From Chelatococcus composti (lineage in GTDB: Bacteria > Pseudomonadota > Alphaproteobacteria > Rhizobiales > Beijerinckiaceae): 64,000 nt of DNA. A program made the position numbers and the translations under genes. This document shows, one piece after another, positions 56,214-63,934 of the stretch (position 1 is its first letter; each line of letters begins with the position of its first letter). The notes below the pieces were generated by a model. The model was not told the DNA's origin. It saw nothing but the letters and a program-made list of their open reading frames with translations, and did no database searches. The stretch is taken from positions 372,001-436,000 of the forward strand of contig NZ_JACHEH010000004.1 of NCBI RefSeq assembly GCF_014201415.1. The letters run 5' to 3'.

Positions 56214-57613
56214 TGAGCGCGGTTTCCCGGCAGGACCGTCCCGCCCAGCCCGCGGACACTCCCGCCGCCCCGCCTCCGGACGGGGGCGAGGCCGGCAAGT
56301 TCACGCAGGGCTCGACGCTGCGCCACGTGCTCGTGATGACGGCAGCCGGCGCGATCGGCCTCGTAGCCGTCTTCGTCGTCGACTTCCTGTCGCTTCTCTA
56401 CATCTCCTGGCTCGGTGAGCCGACGCTGACCGCAGGCGTCGGCTTCGCCACCATCGTCCTCTTCTTCGCCACCTCCATCAACATCGGCCTCATGATCGCG
56501 GTGGGTGCGCTCGTGTCGCGCGCGCTCGGGGCCCGCGAGCGGGAGAAGGCGCGGCGCCTCGCCGTCTCGGGGATGGTGCAGACGGGAGTCATCGCCGGCA
56601 TCGTCGGCCTCGGCTCCCTGCCCTTCCTCGGCCCGCTGCTCGCCCTGCTCGGCGCCCACGGTGAGGCGCAGGACGCGGCCATGCGCTTTCTCGTCATCGC
56701 CCTGCCGGCCAATATCTTCATGGGCCTCGGCATGGCGCTCTCTGGCGTTCTGCGCGCGGTGGGCGATGCGCGCCGCTCGATGTACGTGACGCTTTCCGGC
56801 GGGATCGTGACGGCGGTGGCCGATCCCATTCTTATCCTCGGCCTCGGCTGGGGCGTCGAGGGAGCGGCAACGGCGACGGCGCTGTCGCGCCTCGTCTTCC
56901 TTGCGGTGGGGCTGCATGGTGCTGGCCGCGTGCACGGCCTTCTGGCAAGGCCGCGGCTCGCCCATGTCGTCGCCGACCTGAAGCCGATGCTCACCATCGC
57001 ACTCCCGGCCATTCTCGCCAATGTGGCGACGCCGGTGGCGAACGCCTTCGTGGCGAGCGTCATGGCGCGGTTCGGCGACGAGGCGATGGCAGCCGTGGCC
57101 ATCGTCGACCGCCTGGTGCCGCTGTGCTTTGGCGTCGTCTTTGCCCTGTCCGGCGCCGTCGGCCCGATCCTCGGGCAGAACTGGGGCGCGCAGCGCTTCG
57201 ACCGCATGCGCCGCGTGCTGCGCGATGCCCTGTCCCTCGTCGTGGTCTACGTGGGCGCGGCGGGGCTCGCGCTCGCCCTCGTCCGTGATGCCGTGCCCCT
57301 CCTCTTCGATGTTGCCGGCACGGAAACGGGCCGGCTCGTCGCCTTCTTCTGCGTCATCAGCGGCGTGCTGTGGCTCTTCAACGGCCTGCTGTTCGTCGCC
57401 AACGCCTCATTCAACAACCTCGGCTTTCCGCTGATGTCGACGGGCTTCAACTGGGCCAAGGCGACGATCGGCACCATGCCCTTCGCGCTCGCAGGCGCCC
57501 ACTTCGGCGGCCCGGAGGGCGTTCTCGTCGGCGTGACGCTGGGCGCGATCCTCTTCGGCGTGGCGGGCATCCTCACGGCCTTCTGGACCATCGGGGCTCT
57601 CGCCCGGCGATGA
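56213..57613 (+). CDS. MATE family efflux transporter
   Basis: 466 residues, twelve helices in two bundles. FLSLLYISWLGEPTLTAGVG, IGLMIAVGALVSRALGARER and ANVATPVANAFVASVMARFG are family-typical, and the second bundle repeats the first with SGAVGPILGQNWGAQRFDRM. Probably Na+ or H+-coupled export of cationic drugs or metabolites. The ATG overlaps the antiporter stop by one base, so the two are coupled; why a cation antiporter and a MATE pump share a transcript is not clear. Confidence 0.95.
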   Translation: MSAVSRQDRPAQPADTPAAPPPDGGEAGKFTQGSTLRHVLVMTAAGAIGLVAVFVVDFLSLLYISWLGEPTLTAGVGFATIVLFFATSINIGLMIAVGALVSRALGAREREKARRLAVSGMVQTGVIAGIVGLGSLPFLGPLLALLGAHGEAQDAAMRFLVIALPANIFMGLGMALSGVLRAVGDARRSMYVTLSGGIVTAVADPILILGLGWGVEGAATATALSRLVFLAVGLHGAGRVHGLLARPRLAHVVADLKPMLTIALPAILANVATPVANAFVASVMARFGDEAMAAVAIVDRLVPLCFGVVFALSGAVGPILGQNWGAQRFDRMRRVLRDALSLVVVYVGAAGLALALVRDAVPLLFDVAGTETGRLVAFFCVISGVLWLFNGLLFVANASFNNLGFPLMSTGFNWAKATIGTMPFALAGAHFGGPEGVLVGVTLGAILFGVAGILTAFWTIGALARR

Positions 57614-57818
57614 ACGCCCCTCCGGCGGCGCCTCCTTTCCCGACCACGGCAGGCGCCGGCGCCGGGACATTGACGCGCGCCGCGCCTTGTTCTGCATCCG
57701 CCAGCGTTGTTGCACACGAAATTCGGGCGAAAGAGGCGTGAGGGCCAGATTGCCCAATATTAACTTCGCCTGATCAAACTCTCCTCGTTGGCACATTGCT
57801 CGAGGTGAAAGGCTTCAG

Positions 57819-58529
57819 ATGATGCATACTTACAATACTGATCGGGAAGAGGCTTCTAAGCTCAATGTTTTCATTAAGTTCTATGGACTTTTCTGGCACA
57901 AGAATGCGGTTGACTGGGACAGGCGGCTGCTGCTCGGCCAGCCACAGGGTTGGCTGGGCAAGGGCAACAAGAGGTGCAAGCTCGATCTCGAAAGCATTCA
58001 GATGAACTTCTACGACCAGAAGGGCGTCTACATCCTCTACAGCGACCCCCTGCAACCGGTCTATGCGGGACAGGCGGGGATTTCGCGACGCAACACCACC
58101 GGTGGGAAGGTGATCGGTGACCGGCTCGCCGCCCATAGCCGCGGCATCTATCGCAACGGCTGGTCCCTGTTTTCCTGGTTCGGCTTTCTGGAAACGGAGC
58201 GTTCCCCGCTGACGCGCATGTCGGCCGAGCAGCGGCTGAACCCCACCTGGATCATGCCGGCCACGCTGCCATCCACACCGGACGCAGCCCTCAACGTCCT
58301 GCTCGCCTCCTTCGAGGCCATTCTCATCGAGGGCCTGACGCCGCGTTTCAATGCGCGCGGCGGCGACCTGCCCCACGCTGTCCTCGTCGACCAGTACGAC
58401 CCGAGCCTGGCCACCGCCGCCCGTGGCTGGCGCGGGCGGCAGCCAGCGCGCGCCCCTTCCCGTGCGGGCGGCATCCGGGTCGAGGCCACCTTCCCTGCCG
58501 ATCTATCGGGCGCGAGCGATAGCCTCTAG
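57819..58529 (+). CDS. Stand-alone GIY-YIG-like nuclease domain protein
   Basis: 236 residues. The GIY-YIG signature is present in variant form: GVYILY (69-74) and VYAGQAG (81-87), followed by DRLAAHSRG (101-109, likely catalytic Arg and His), a conserved NGWSLFSWFGF strand, and the acidic/Asn end of the fold in FEAILIEGLTPRFN (165-178). No extra zinc finger or helicase domain, so it is not UvrC or a homing enzyme. The first 30 codons are visibly richer in A+T than the neighbours, and there is no operon partner; horizontal origin is possible. Function unknown; DNA cleavage is likely. Confidence 0.75.
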   Translation: MMHTYNTDREEASKLNVFIKFYGLFWHKNAVDWDRRLLLGQPQGWLGKGNKRCKLDLESIQMNFYDQKGVYILYSDPLQPVYAGQAGISRRNTTGGKVIGDRLAAHSRGIYRNGWSLFSWFGFLETERSPLTRMSAEQRLNPTWIMPATLPSTPDAALNVLLASFEAILIEGLTPRFNARGGDLPHAVLVDQYDPSLATAARGWRGRQPARAPSRAGGIRVEATFPADLSGASDSL

Positions 58530-58580
58530 AATCATGATCCTGCAGTCATGCCCATGAGAGGCGACCGGGAGGAGCGCGCC

Positions 58581-59453
58581 ATGTTCAACCTGTTCGAGAT
58601 CATCCAGTCGGCTCAGGGGGGCACGGCCCTCGACAACTTCGCACGCCAGTTCGGTCTCTCGAACCGCGAGGTCGAGCGGGCGGTCGAGGCGCTTCTGCCG
58701 GCCTTCACCGTTGGCCTGCAGCGCACGGCTCAGGATCCGTCGGGCCTCATGGGCATGTTCGGTCTCATGGGCGCCGGCCGCTACCAGGCGCCCTTCGAGG
58801 ATCCGGCGCAGGCCTTTTCGGTGGCGGGCCGCAGCGAGGGCAACGACGTGCTGGCGCAGATCTTCGGTTCGCCCGAGGTCAGTCGTCAGGTCGCTGCCCA
58901 GGCGGCCGCCGTCAGCGGCGTGAGCCAGGAGATCATCAAGAAGATGCTGCCCATTCTCGCTGCCCTGCTGATGGGCGGGCTGGCGAAGGGCGCAAGTAAC
59001 CAGGGGCTCGGCGGCCTCCTTGAGCAGTTCGGCAAGATGTTCGGCGCGCCGGCACCCTCCGGGCCGGCGCCCTCCGCCGAGAGGCGGCAGCCTTCCGGCG
59101 GCTCCGACATCTTCGGGCAGCTCAGCGACATGATCCAGCAGGGCGGGTTCCCCGGCATGCCGGGCGCTCAGCCGCAGGCGCAGTCGCCGCAGCAGCAGGA
59201 TGCGGACGCCCCGCCGCAGCCGCGCAACCCGCTCGAGGAGCTGTTTGACACCTTTCTCGGCGGGCTTGCCGGCCGGCCCGCCGACGCCGCAGGCACGCAG
59301 GCCGAGCGCGGCGCGGCCGCGGCACAGCAGCCGTCCGCCCCCTTCGACCGGGAGGCAATCGGCCGGATGTTCCAGGCCGGGCGCGACATCCAGGAGCAGC
59401 AGATGGCCACGATGCGCGCCATCCTGGACAGTTTCGGCAAGCCGCGCGGATGA
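58581..59453 (+). CDS. DUF937 domain protein
   Basis: 290 residues from the ATG at 58581 (GGGAGGAG upstream). The DUF937 (YidB-like) helical domain covers about 1-145: NLFEIIQSAQGGTALDNFAR, FGLSNREVERAVEALLPAF, and IIKKMLPILAALLMGGLAKG. The rest is low-complexity (Pro/Gln/Ala) with short helical segments such as NPLEELFDTFLGGL and the C-terminal FDREAIGRMFQAG. The domain's role is unknown. It lies 51 bases after the GIY-YIG gene on the same strand. Confidence 0.9.
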   Translation: MFNLFEIIQSAQGGTALDNFARQFGLSNREVERAVEALLPAFTVGLQRTAQDPSGLMGMFGLMGAGRYQAPFEDPAQAFSVAGRSEGNDVLAQIFGSPEVSRQVAAQAAAVSGVSQEIIKKMLPILAALLMGGLAKGASNQGLGGLLEQFGKMFGAPAPSGPAPSAERRQPSGGSDIFGQLSDMIQQGGFPGMPGAQPQAQSPQQQDADAPPQPRNPLEELFDTFLGGLAGRPADAAGTQAERGAAAAQQPSAPFDREAIGRMFQAGRDIQEQQMATMRAILDSFGKPRG

Positions 59454-59498
59454 GCGCGGCGCCGGTGGACGCTCCGGGCCTGTCCGGAGCCTCCGCCC

Positions 59499-60002
59499 TC
59501 AGCCGCAGGCGCAGACCGAAGGCGCCGGCACGGCCAGCTTGTCCGCGCGCCGGCCCTTACGGACCTGCGGTCGCGGGCGGTCGACCGGGCGGCATCCGGC
59601 CGGCGTGCGCCACCCATCCTGTGCCTTGTCTTGGGCGTTGCCGTCTTGGGCATTGCCATCCTGCCCGTCGCGTTCTGCCTCCTCGCGGGCGCGCATCAGC
59701 CGGGCCGTGGCGCGGGCCTGCGCCCGTCGATGATGGGCCCGCTCGGCGAGCAGCGTCGTCGGATCCTGGTAGAGCGGCAGTGACAAGGCACTGTCGACAT
59801 CCGTCCGCAACAGGCCGATGTCCTTCAGCGTGCGATCATCCAGCTCGGCGAGGCGGTACACCGACCGGCGGTTGAGAAACGCCCGCGCAGCCGCCTTCAC
59901 CCTGTCCCAGAGGCCTCGACCGGCGCGACGCGCGCCGGCGCTCCCGAGGGTCGGGGCACTCGCCGGGGAAAGCTCCCCCTTCGGCGTCATCAGTTCGCTC
60001 AT
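59499..60002 (-). CDS. DUF1127 protein with an unusual long C-terminal extension
   Basis: 167 residues from the ATG at 60002 (GGAGGAC upstream). The DUF1127 motif VYRLAELDDRTLKDIGLLRT lies at 48-67. Typical DUF1127 proteins are 45-90 residues; this one continues with an Arg/Ala-rich coiled region and QDGNAQDGNAQDKAQDG, encoded by an imperfect 15-bp tandem repeat (59628-59657), then an Arg/Pro tail. DUF1127 proteins in Rhizobiales often lie under LysR regulators and affect growth, envelope or phosphate traits. It is divergent from the LysR gene and has a good promoter (60148-60176). Confidence 0.85.
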   Translation of the reverse strand: MSELMTPKGELSPASAPTLGSAGARRAGRGLWDRVKAAARAFLNRRSVYRLAELDDRTLKDIGLLRTDVDSALSLPLYQDPTTLLAERAHHRRAQARATARLMRAREEAERDGQDGNAQDGNAQDKAQDGWRTPAGCRPVDRPRPQVRKGRRADKLAVPAPSVCACG

Positions 60003-60147
60003 CGTCGTCCTCCAGCAGGTGTCCACGCCGCCGCTCCGCCTCCGGCAAAGGAAACCCGTCGCGGGCCCGCCCCTCGGTCGGGCGGCCGCCGTTGCAGAAC
60101 GGTCAGGAAATGCGTGAAGCTGGAAGGACTATGGACCAACCGGTTTA

Positions 60148-60176
60148 ATCATTGAAGCGAATGTTTATGATTGCAA
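60148..60176 (-). promoter_or_regulatory. Promoter of the DUF1127 gene
   Basis: On the minus strand TTGCAA (60171-60176) and AATGAT (60148-60153) are separated by 17 bases, pointing to a start near 60141. The LysR-type inverted repeat lies just upstream, centred at about -56. Confidence 0.55.
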
Positions 60177-60185
60177 GCATCACGA

Positions 60186-60209
60186 TGTGTGATTGAATGC
60201 GATCACACA
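60186..60209. promoter_or_regulatory. Inverted repeat, probable LysR operator
   Basis: TGTGTGAT and ATCACACA form a perfect 8-bp inverted repeat with an 8-base spacer. It is centred about 56 bases upstream of the predicted DUF1127 start (an activating position for LysR) and 15 bases before the LysR start codon, next to its ribosome site (a repressing position for autoregulation). Confidence 0.6.
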
Positions 60210-60224
60210 GGGAGGAACGAGGCC

Positions 60225-61112
60225 ATGGCACACATGCTCGACATCGACCAGTTGCGCACCTTCGTCGCCATTGCTGACACGGGGTCCTTCACCAAGGCGG
60301 CCGACCTCGTGCACAAGACACAATCGGCCGTGTCGATGCAGATGAAGCGCCTGGAGGAGCGGCTGGGCCGGCCCATCTTCGAGCGTGACGGACGCTACTC
60401 CCGCCTGACGGAGGATGGCGACCGGCTGCTCGATTATGCCCGCCGCATCGTGCGGCTGAACATGGAGTGCCTCGCGAGCTTCGGCGATGTCGACCTTGCC
60501 GGGCGCGTCCGGCTCGGCGTGCCTGATGACTATGCCGACCGCTACCTGCCGGAGATCCTGGCGCGCTTCTCGCGCTCCAATCCCAAGGTGGAGGTGACGG
60601 TCGTCTGCGAGCCGACGCCGATGCTGGTCGAACGGGTCAATTCCGGCGACCTCGACCTCGCCATCATCACCCATGTGGACGGCAAGAACTATTCGGCCGA
60701 GATCATCCGCGTGGAGCAGTTGCTGTGGGTCACGTCGGCGCGCCACTGCGTCCATGACGAGACGCCCCTTCCGCTCGCCCTGGGCCGACCTAACTGCAAC
60801 TGGCGGCAGAGCGCCACCGAGGCGCTGGAAAATGCCGGGCGGCCCTTCCGCGTTCTTTATGCGAGCTGGAACTCGACGGCTGTCGGAGCGGCCGTGCTCG
60901 CCGGGCTCGCCGTCTCGGTGCTGCCGGAAAGCGCGGTTCGGCCCGGCATGCGCGTGCTCGGCCCCTCGGACGGGATGCCGGCGTTGCCGGCGTGCAAGAT
61001 CGGGCTCGTCCGCAACCACCACGACCCGACGGCGCTGGCCAACGCGCTCGCCGAGCACATCGTCCAGAGCCTCGACAACCTCAACGTCAACCGCCTGCAG
61101 GCGGCTGAATAG
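60225..61112 (+). CDS. LysR family transcriptional regulator, LsrB/VtlR-like
   Basis: 295 residues from the ATG at 60225 (GGGAGGAACG upstream). The winged helix-turn-helix is MLDIDQLRTFVAIADTGSFT then KAADLVHKTQSAVSMQMKRL; the C-terminal periplasmic-binding-like domain begins near residue 90 with GRVRLGVPDDYADRYLPEIL. From memory the N-terminal half resembles LsrB of Sinorhizobium and VtlR of Brucella/Agrobacterium, which are known to activate small DUF1127 genes and sRNAs. The gene is divergent from a DUF1127 gene, supporting the match. Confidence 0.9.
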   Translation: MAHMLDIDQLRTFVAIADTGSFTKAADLVHKTQSAVSMQMKRLEERLGRPIFERDGRYSRLTEDGDRLLDYARRIVRLNMECLASFGDVDLAGRVRLGVPDDYADRYLPEILARFSRSNPKVEVTVVCEPTPMLVERVNSGDLDLAIITHVDGKNYSAEIIRVEQLLWVTSARHCVHDETPLPLALGRPNCNWRQSATEALENAGRPFRVLYASWNSTAVGAAVLAGLAVSVLPESAVRPGMRVLGPSDGMPALPACKIGLVRNHHDPTALANALAEHIVQSLDNLNVNRLQAAE

Positions 61113-61116
61113 GCCA

Positions 61117-61275
61117 TCACTGCAGCAGGCTGGTCTGCGTCTCGGCAAAGATCCGTGACAGGCTGTCGCCGATGAGCGAGGCGTTGACGACGATGCCCAG
61201 CATGACGAAGAGCGCGATGAGGCCGTATTCGACCGCGGTCGACCCGCTCTCGTCCTTCAGAAACGCCTTGAACAT
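61117..61275 (-). CDS. Flp family type IVb pilin
   Basis: 52 residues, not adjacent to any tad/cpa gene. MFKAFLKDESGSTAVEYGLI then ALFVMLGIVVNASLIGDSLS is a classic Flp prepilin: cleavage after Gly11 leaves STAVEY with Glu and Tyr at mature positions 5 and 6. A good ribosome site (GGAGGC) precedes the ATG at 61275. Upstream, two TTAACC sequences (minus strand, 61324-61329 and 61376-61381) resemble CtrA half-sites, as for pilA in Caulobacter. It is convergent with the LysR gene. Confidence 0.9.
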   Translation of the reverse strand: MFKAFLKDESGSTAVEYGLIALFVMLGIVVNASLIGDSLSRIFAETQTSLLQ

Positions 61276-61377
61276 GACCGCCTCCATTTGCCATGCAACT
61301 TGGCGGGGGCGGCCTCACCGGGAGGTTAACGTCGGGGTTTCCGGACGGGCGACCGTCGCGGCAGGGTGAACCGGCGG

Positions 61378-62337
61378 TTAATCCACCGGGCGCCGGTCCG
61401 GGCGCGTCAGCACGACGAGATTGCCGGCAAGGACGAGGCACAGGCCCACGAGAGCCGGAAGTGACCAGACGTAGCCCTCGAACAGCGTGGAGACGCCGAG
61501 TGCGACGACCGGGAACATCACCGTCGCATAGCCCGCACGCGCCGCGCCGATCCGGCCGAGCAGCGTGAGATAGGCGAAGAAGGCGAGCACTGTGGCCGAC
61601 AGGCTGAGGAAGACGAGCGAGCCGAGGTAGCGCGCCGTCCATTCCACCGTGAAGGTCGCCCCTGTCAGCCAGGCGACGAGGCCCGCCCAGGCCGTGCCGT
61701 AGAACATGCCCCAGGCCGAGGCGGGCACGACGGCGATCTGCCGCTTCTGCAGACGCGCCGAGACCATGTTGCCGAGGCAGAAGCTCAGCGTCGCCGCCGC
61801 GCTGAAGGCGAGGCCAGCGAGCACGCCCGACGCGCCCTGCGCGGCCGCGAGGTCGGGCAGGAACATCAAGCCGACGCCACTCGCGCCCATCAGCGCCGCG
61901 AGCGCCACCCGCCCCTCGATGGGCTGGCCGAGGAGGATGGCGCCCAGGATGAGATTGATGATGGAGGTGAGCGAGAAGACCACCGACACGAGACCGGACG
62001 TCAGCAGCCCCGCGCCGTAATAGGCGAGGATGAAGTTGCTGGAGAACATCAGCACGCCCATCAGCGCAAAGCGGGCGTGGTCGGCGAGCGGATAGCGCAG
62101 GCGCATGCCACGCGCCGCAGCCCAGGCCATCATCACCGGCGCCGCGAGCAGGAAGCGCCAGACGATCGACACCTCCGGCGCGACCACGCCGACTTGCAGC
62201 TTCATGGCATACCAGCTCGTCCCCCAGCAGAAGACGAGCAGGGCATAGAGGGCGAGCGTGCCGCCCGCGAGGCCCTGACGGCCCGCCGGCGCACCGGTTG
62301 CTCTCGTTTCGTCGGAAGACAAGGCCGGATTCCGCAT
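61378..62337 (-). CDS. EamA/DMT family transporter
   Basis: 319 residues with ten helices in two EamA repeats: LALYALLVFCWGTSWYAMKL, LGAILLGQPIEGRVALAALM and, in the second half, TLLGRIGAARAGYATVMFPV with VVALGVSTLFEGYVWSLPAL. Drug/metabolite exporters of this class efflux amino acids or related compounds; the substrate is open. It is the only gene between the Flp pilin and gshA in this direction and has no evident partner. Confidence 0.93.
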   Translation of the reverse strand: MRNPALSSDETRATGAPAGRQGLAGGTLALYALLVFCWGTSWYAMKLQVGVVAPEVSIVWRFLLAAPVMMAWAAARGMRLRYPLADHARFALMGVLMFSSNFILAYYGAGLLTSGLVSVVFSLTSIINLILGAILLGQPIEGRVALAALMGASGVGLMFLPDLAAAQGASGVLAGLAFSAAATLSFCLGNMVSARLQKRQIAVVPASAWGMFYGTAWAGLVAWLTGATFTVEWTARYLGSLVFLSLSATVLAFFAYLTLLGRIGAARAGYATVMFPVVALGVSTLFEGYVWSLPALVGLCLVLAGNLVVLTRPDRRPVD

Positions 62338-62434
62338 GCGCCGCTATGCTAGCCGCGAGTGTCCGCCCCGACCAATGCGGAGCGATGATGAAAACCATGC
62401 ACGGCGCTGATCGGTGGATCCGCCGCGCATGCGA

Positions 62435-63805
62435 TCAGTAGACGCACTCGACGAAGGCGGGATCGACCGAGCCCTGCCATGGGCCGTGGCAGCGGGCCAG
62501 CAGATCCTCGGCGAGCGTACGCCTCTCGGCGACGATCCTGTCGAGCGGGTCGAGGAAATGGGTCTCGTCGCGCCCCTCGGCATCGAGCCGCCTGCGGCGG
62601 GCGAGCCCGGTGCGCGCGATGTCGAGAACCTCGCGGCCGAGCTCGGCAAGGCTGCGCCCGCCGATGGTGGCGGCGAGCCCGCTGCGCGGGACGGCCTCGC
62701 GCAGCCCCTGCCTGTCCGCCGCGCTCCAGCCCTTCACCAGGTCCCATGCCGCATCGAGGCACCCCTCGTCGTAGAGCAGGCCGACCCAAAAGGCCGGCTC
62801 GGCGCAGAGCATGTTCGTCGGCCCGACGTCGGAGCCCCGCATCTCGAGGAACCGCTTGAGGCGCACCTCTGGAAAGAGCGTCGAGAGATGGTTGGCCCAG
62901 TCTGACATCGTCGCCCGCTCGCCGGGCAGCTGCGGCAGCCGGCCCTCGAGCAGGTCGCGGAAGGAGGCACCCGAGACGTCGTGGTAGGTGTCGCCGCGCT
63001 TGACGAAATACATCGGCACGTCGAGCGCCCAGTCCACATAGCGCTCGAAGCCCATGCCGTCCTCGAAGGCGAAGGGCAGCATGCCCGTGCGGTCGCGATC
63101 GGTATCCAGCCAGATGTGCGAGCGCATCGACAGGAAGCCGTTGGGCCGGCCCTCGGTGAAGGGCGAGTTGGCGAAGAGCGCGGTGGCGAGGGGCTGCAGC
63201 GCCAGCGCCACACGCAGCTTCTTCACCATGTCGACCTCGCTGCCGAAATCGAGGTTCACCTGCACCGTCGCCGTGCGGAACATCATGTCGAGGCCGAGGC
63301 TGCCGACCCTCGGCATGTAGCGGCGCATGATGTCGTAGCGGCTCTTCGGCATCACGGGCGTCTCCGCCCGCGTCCACTTGGGGCTCATGCCGATGGAGAG
63401 GAAGCTGATGCCAAGCGGGCGCGCGACCTCCTTGATCTGGGCGAGGTGGGCATGCACCTCGCCGCAGGTCTGATGCACGGTCTCGAGCGGCGCGCCAGAG
63501 AGCTCGAACTGGCCACCAGGCTCCAGCGAGATGGCGCCGCCGCCCGTCACGTCATAGAGGCCGATGGGGCGGTCCCCCTCCATGATGGGCTCCCAGCCGA
63601 GCAGCCCCTGCATGCCCTCCAGCAGCCGCCGCACGCCCCGTTCGCCCTCGTAGGGCACGGGGGAGAAGTCTGCGGTGTAGAAGGGAATCTTTTCGTGTTC
63701 CGTGCCGATCCGCCACGCTTCCTTGGGTTTGCAGCCGGCTTCCACGTAAGCGACGAGATCGTCACGCGAGCCGATGGGGGTGGTGTCGGACACGTCGCGA
63801 GCCAT
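62435..63805 (-). CDS. gshA: Glutamate-cysteine ligase, class II (plant/proteobacterial type)
   Basis: Makes gamma-glutamylcysteine, the first step of glutathione. 456 residues. AWRIGTEHEKIPFY, GGGAISLEPGGQFELSGAPL, TATVQVNLDFGSEVDMVKKL and DRTGMLPFAFEDGMGFERYV are diagnostic of the GCS2 alphaproteobacterial enzyme, whose redox regulation is known from plant relatives. It ends after VDPAFVECVY. Same direction as the DMT exporter, 97 bases apart. Glutathione links to the Kef-like antiporter at 54.3 kb, by inference only. Confidence 0.97.
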   Translation of the reverse strand: MARDVSDTTPIGSRDDLVAYVEAGCKPKEAWRIGTEHEKIPFYTADFSPVPYEGERGVRRLLEGMQGLLGWEPIMEGDRPIGLYDVTGGGAISLEPGGQFELSGAPLETVHQTCGEVHAHLAQIKEVARPLGISFLSIGMSPKWTRAETPVMPKSRYDIMRRYMPRVGSLGLDMMFRTATVQVNLDFGSEVDMVKKLRVALALQPLATALFANSPFTEGRPNGFLSMRSHIWLDTDRDRTGMLPFAFEDGMGFERYVDWALDVPMYFVKRGDTYHDVSGASFRDLLEGRLPQLPGERATMSDWANHLSTLFPEVRLKRFLEMRGSDVGPTNMLCAEPAFWVGLLYDEGCLDAAWDLVKGWSAADRQGLREAVPRSGLAATIGGRSLAELGREVLDIARTGLARRRRLDAEGRDETHFLDPLDRIVAERRTLAEDLLARCHGPWQGSVDPAFVECVY

Positions 63806-63934
63806 GCAATGTCTTTCTCAAGAGCTGCCGCAGCATCGCGGCCCTGGAGGGTTCGGAGTCGGCTCTAGATAGGCCGCCTGCCCGGTCGCGGCAATGCTCC
63901 CGCGCAACAATCGTGGCGAGATCTGGGCAGCTCC

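Noticed and set aside
57614-60002. Defence island or prophage remnant around the GIY-YIG gene
   Set aside because: Neighbours are a MATE exporter and DUF937/DUF1127 genes; no integrase, toxin, helicase or phage structural gene is seen.
60186-60209. CRP site before the LysR gene
   Set aside because: TGTGA and TCACA are present but with a 10-base spacer, whereas CRP needs 6; a LysR operator fits the context better.
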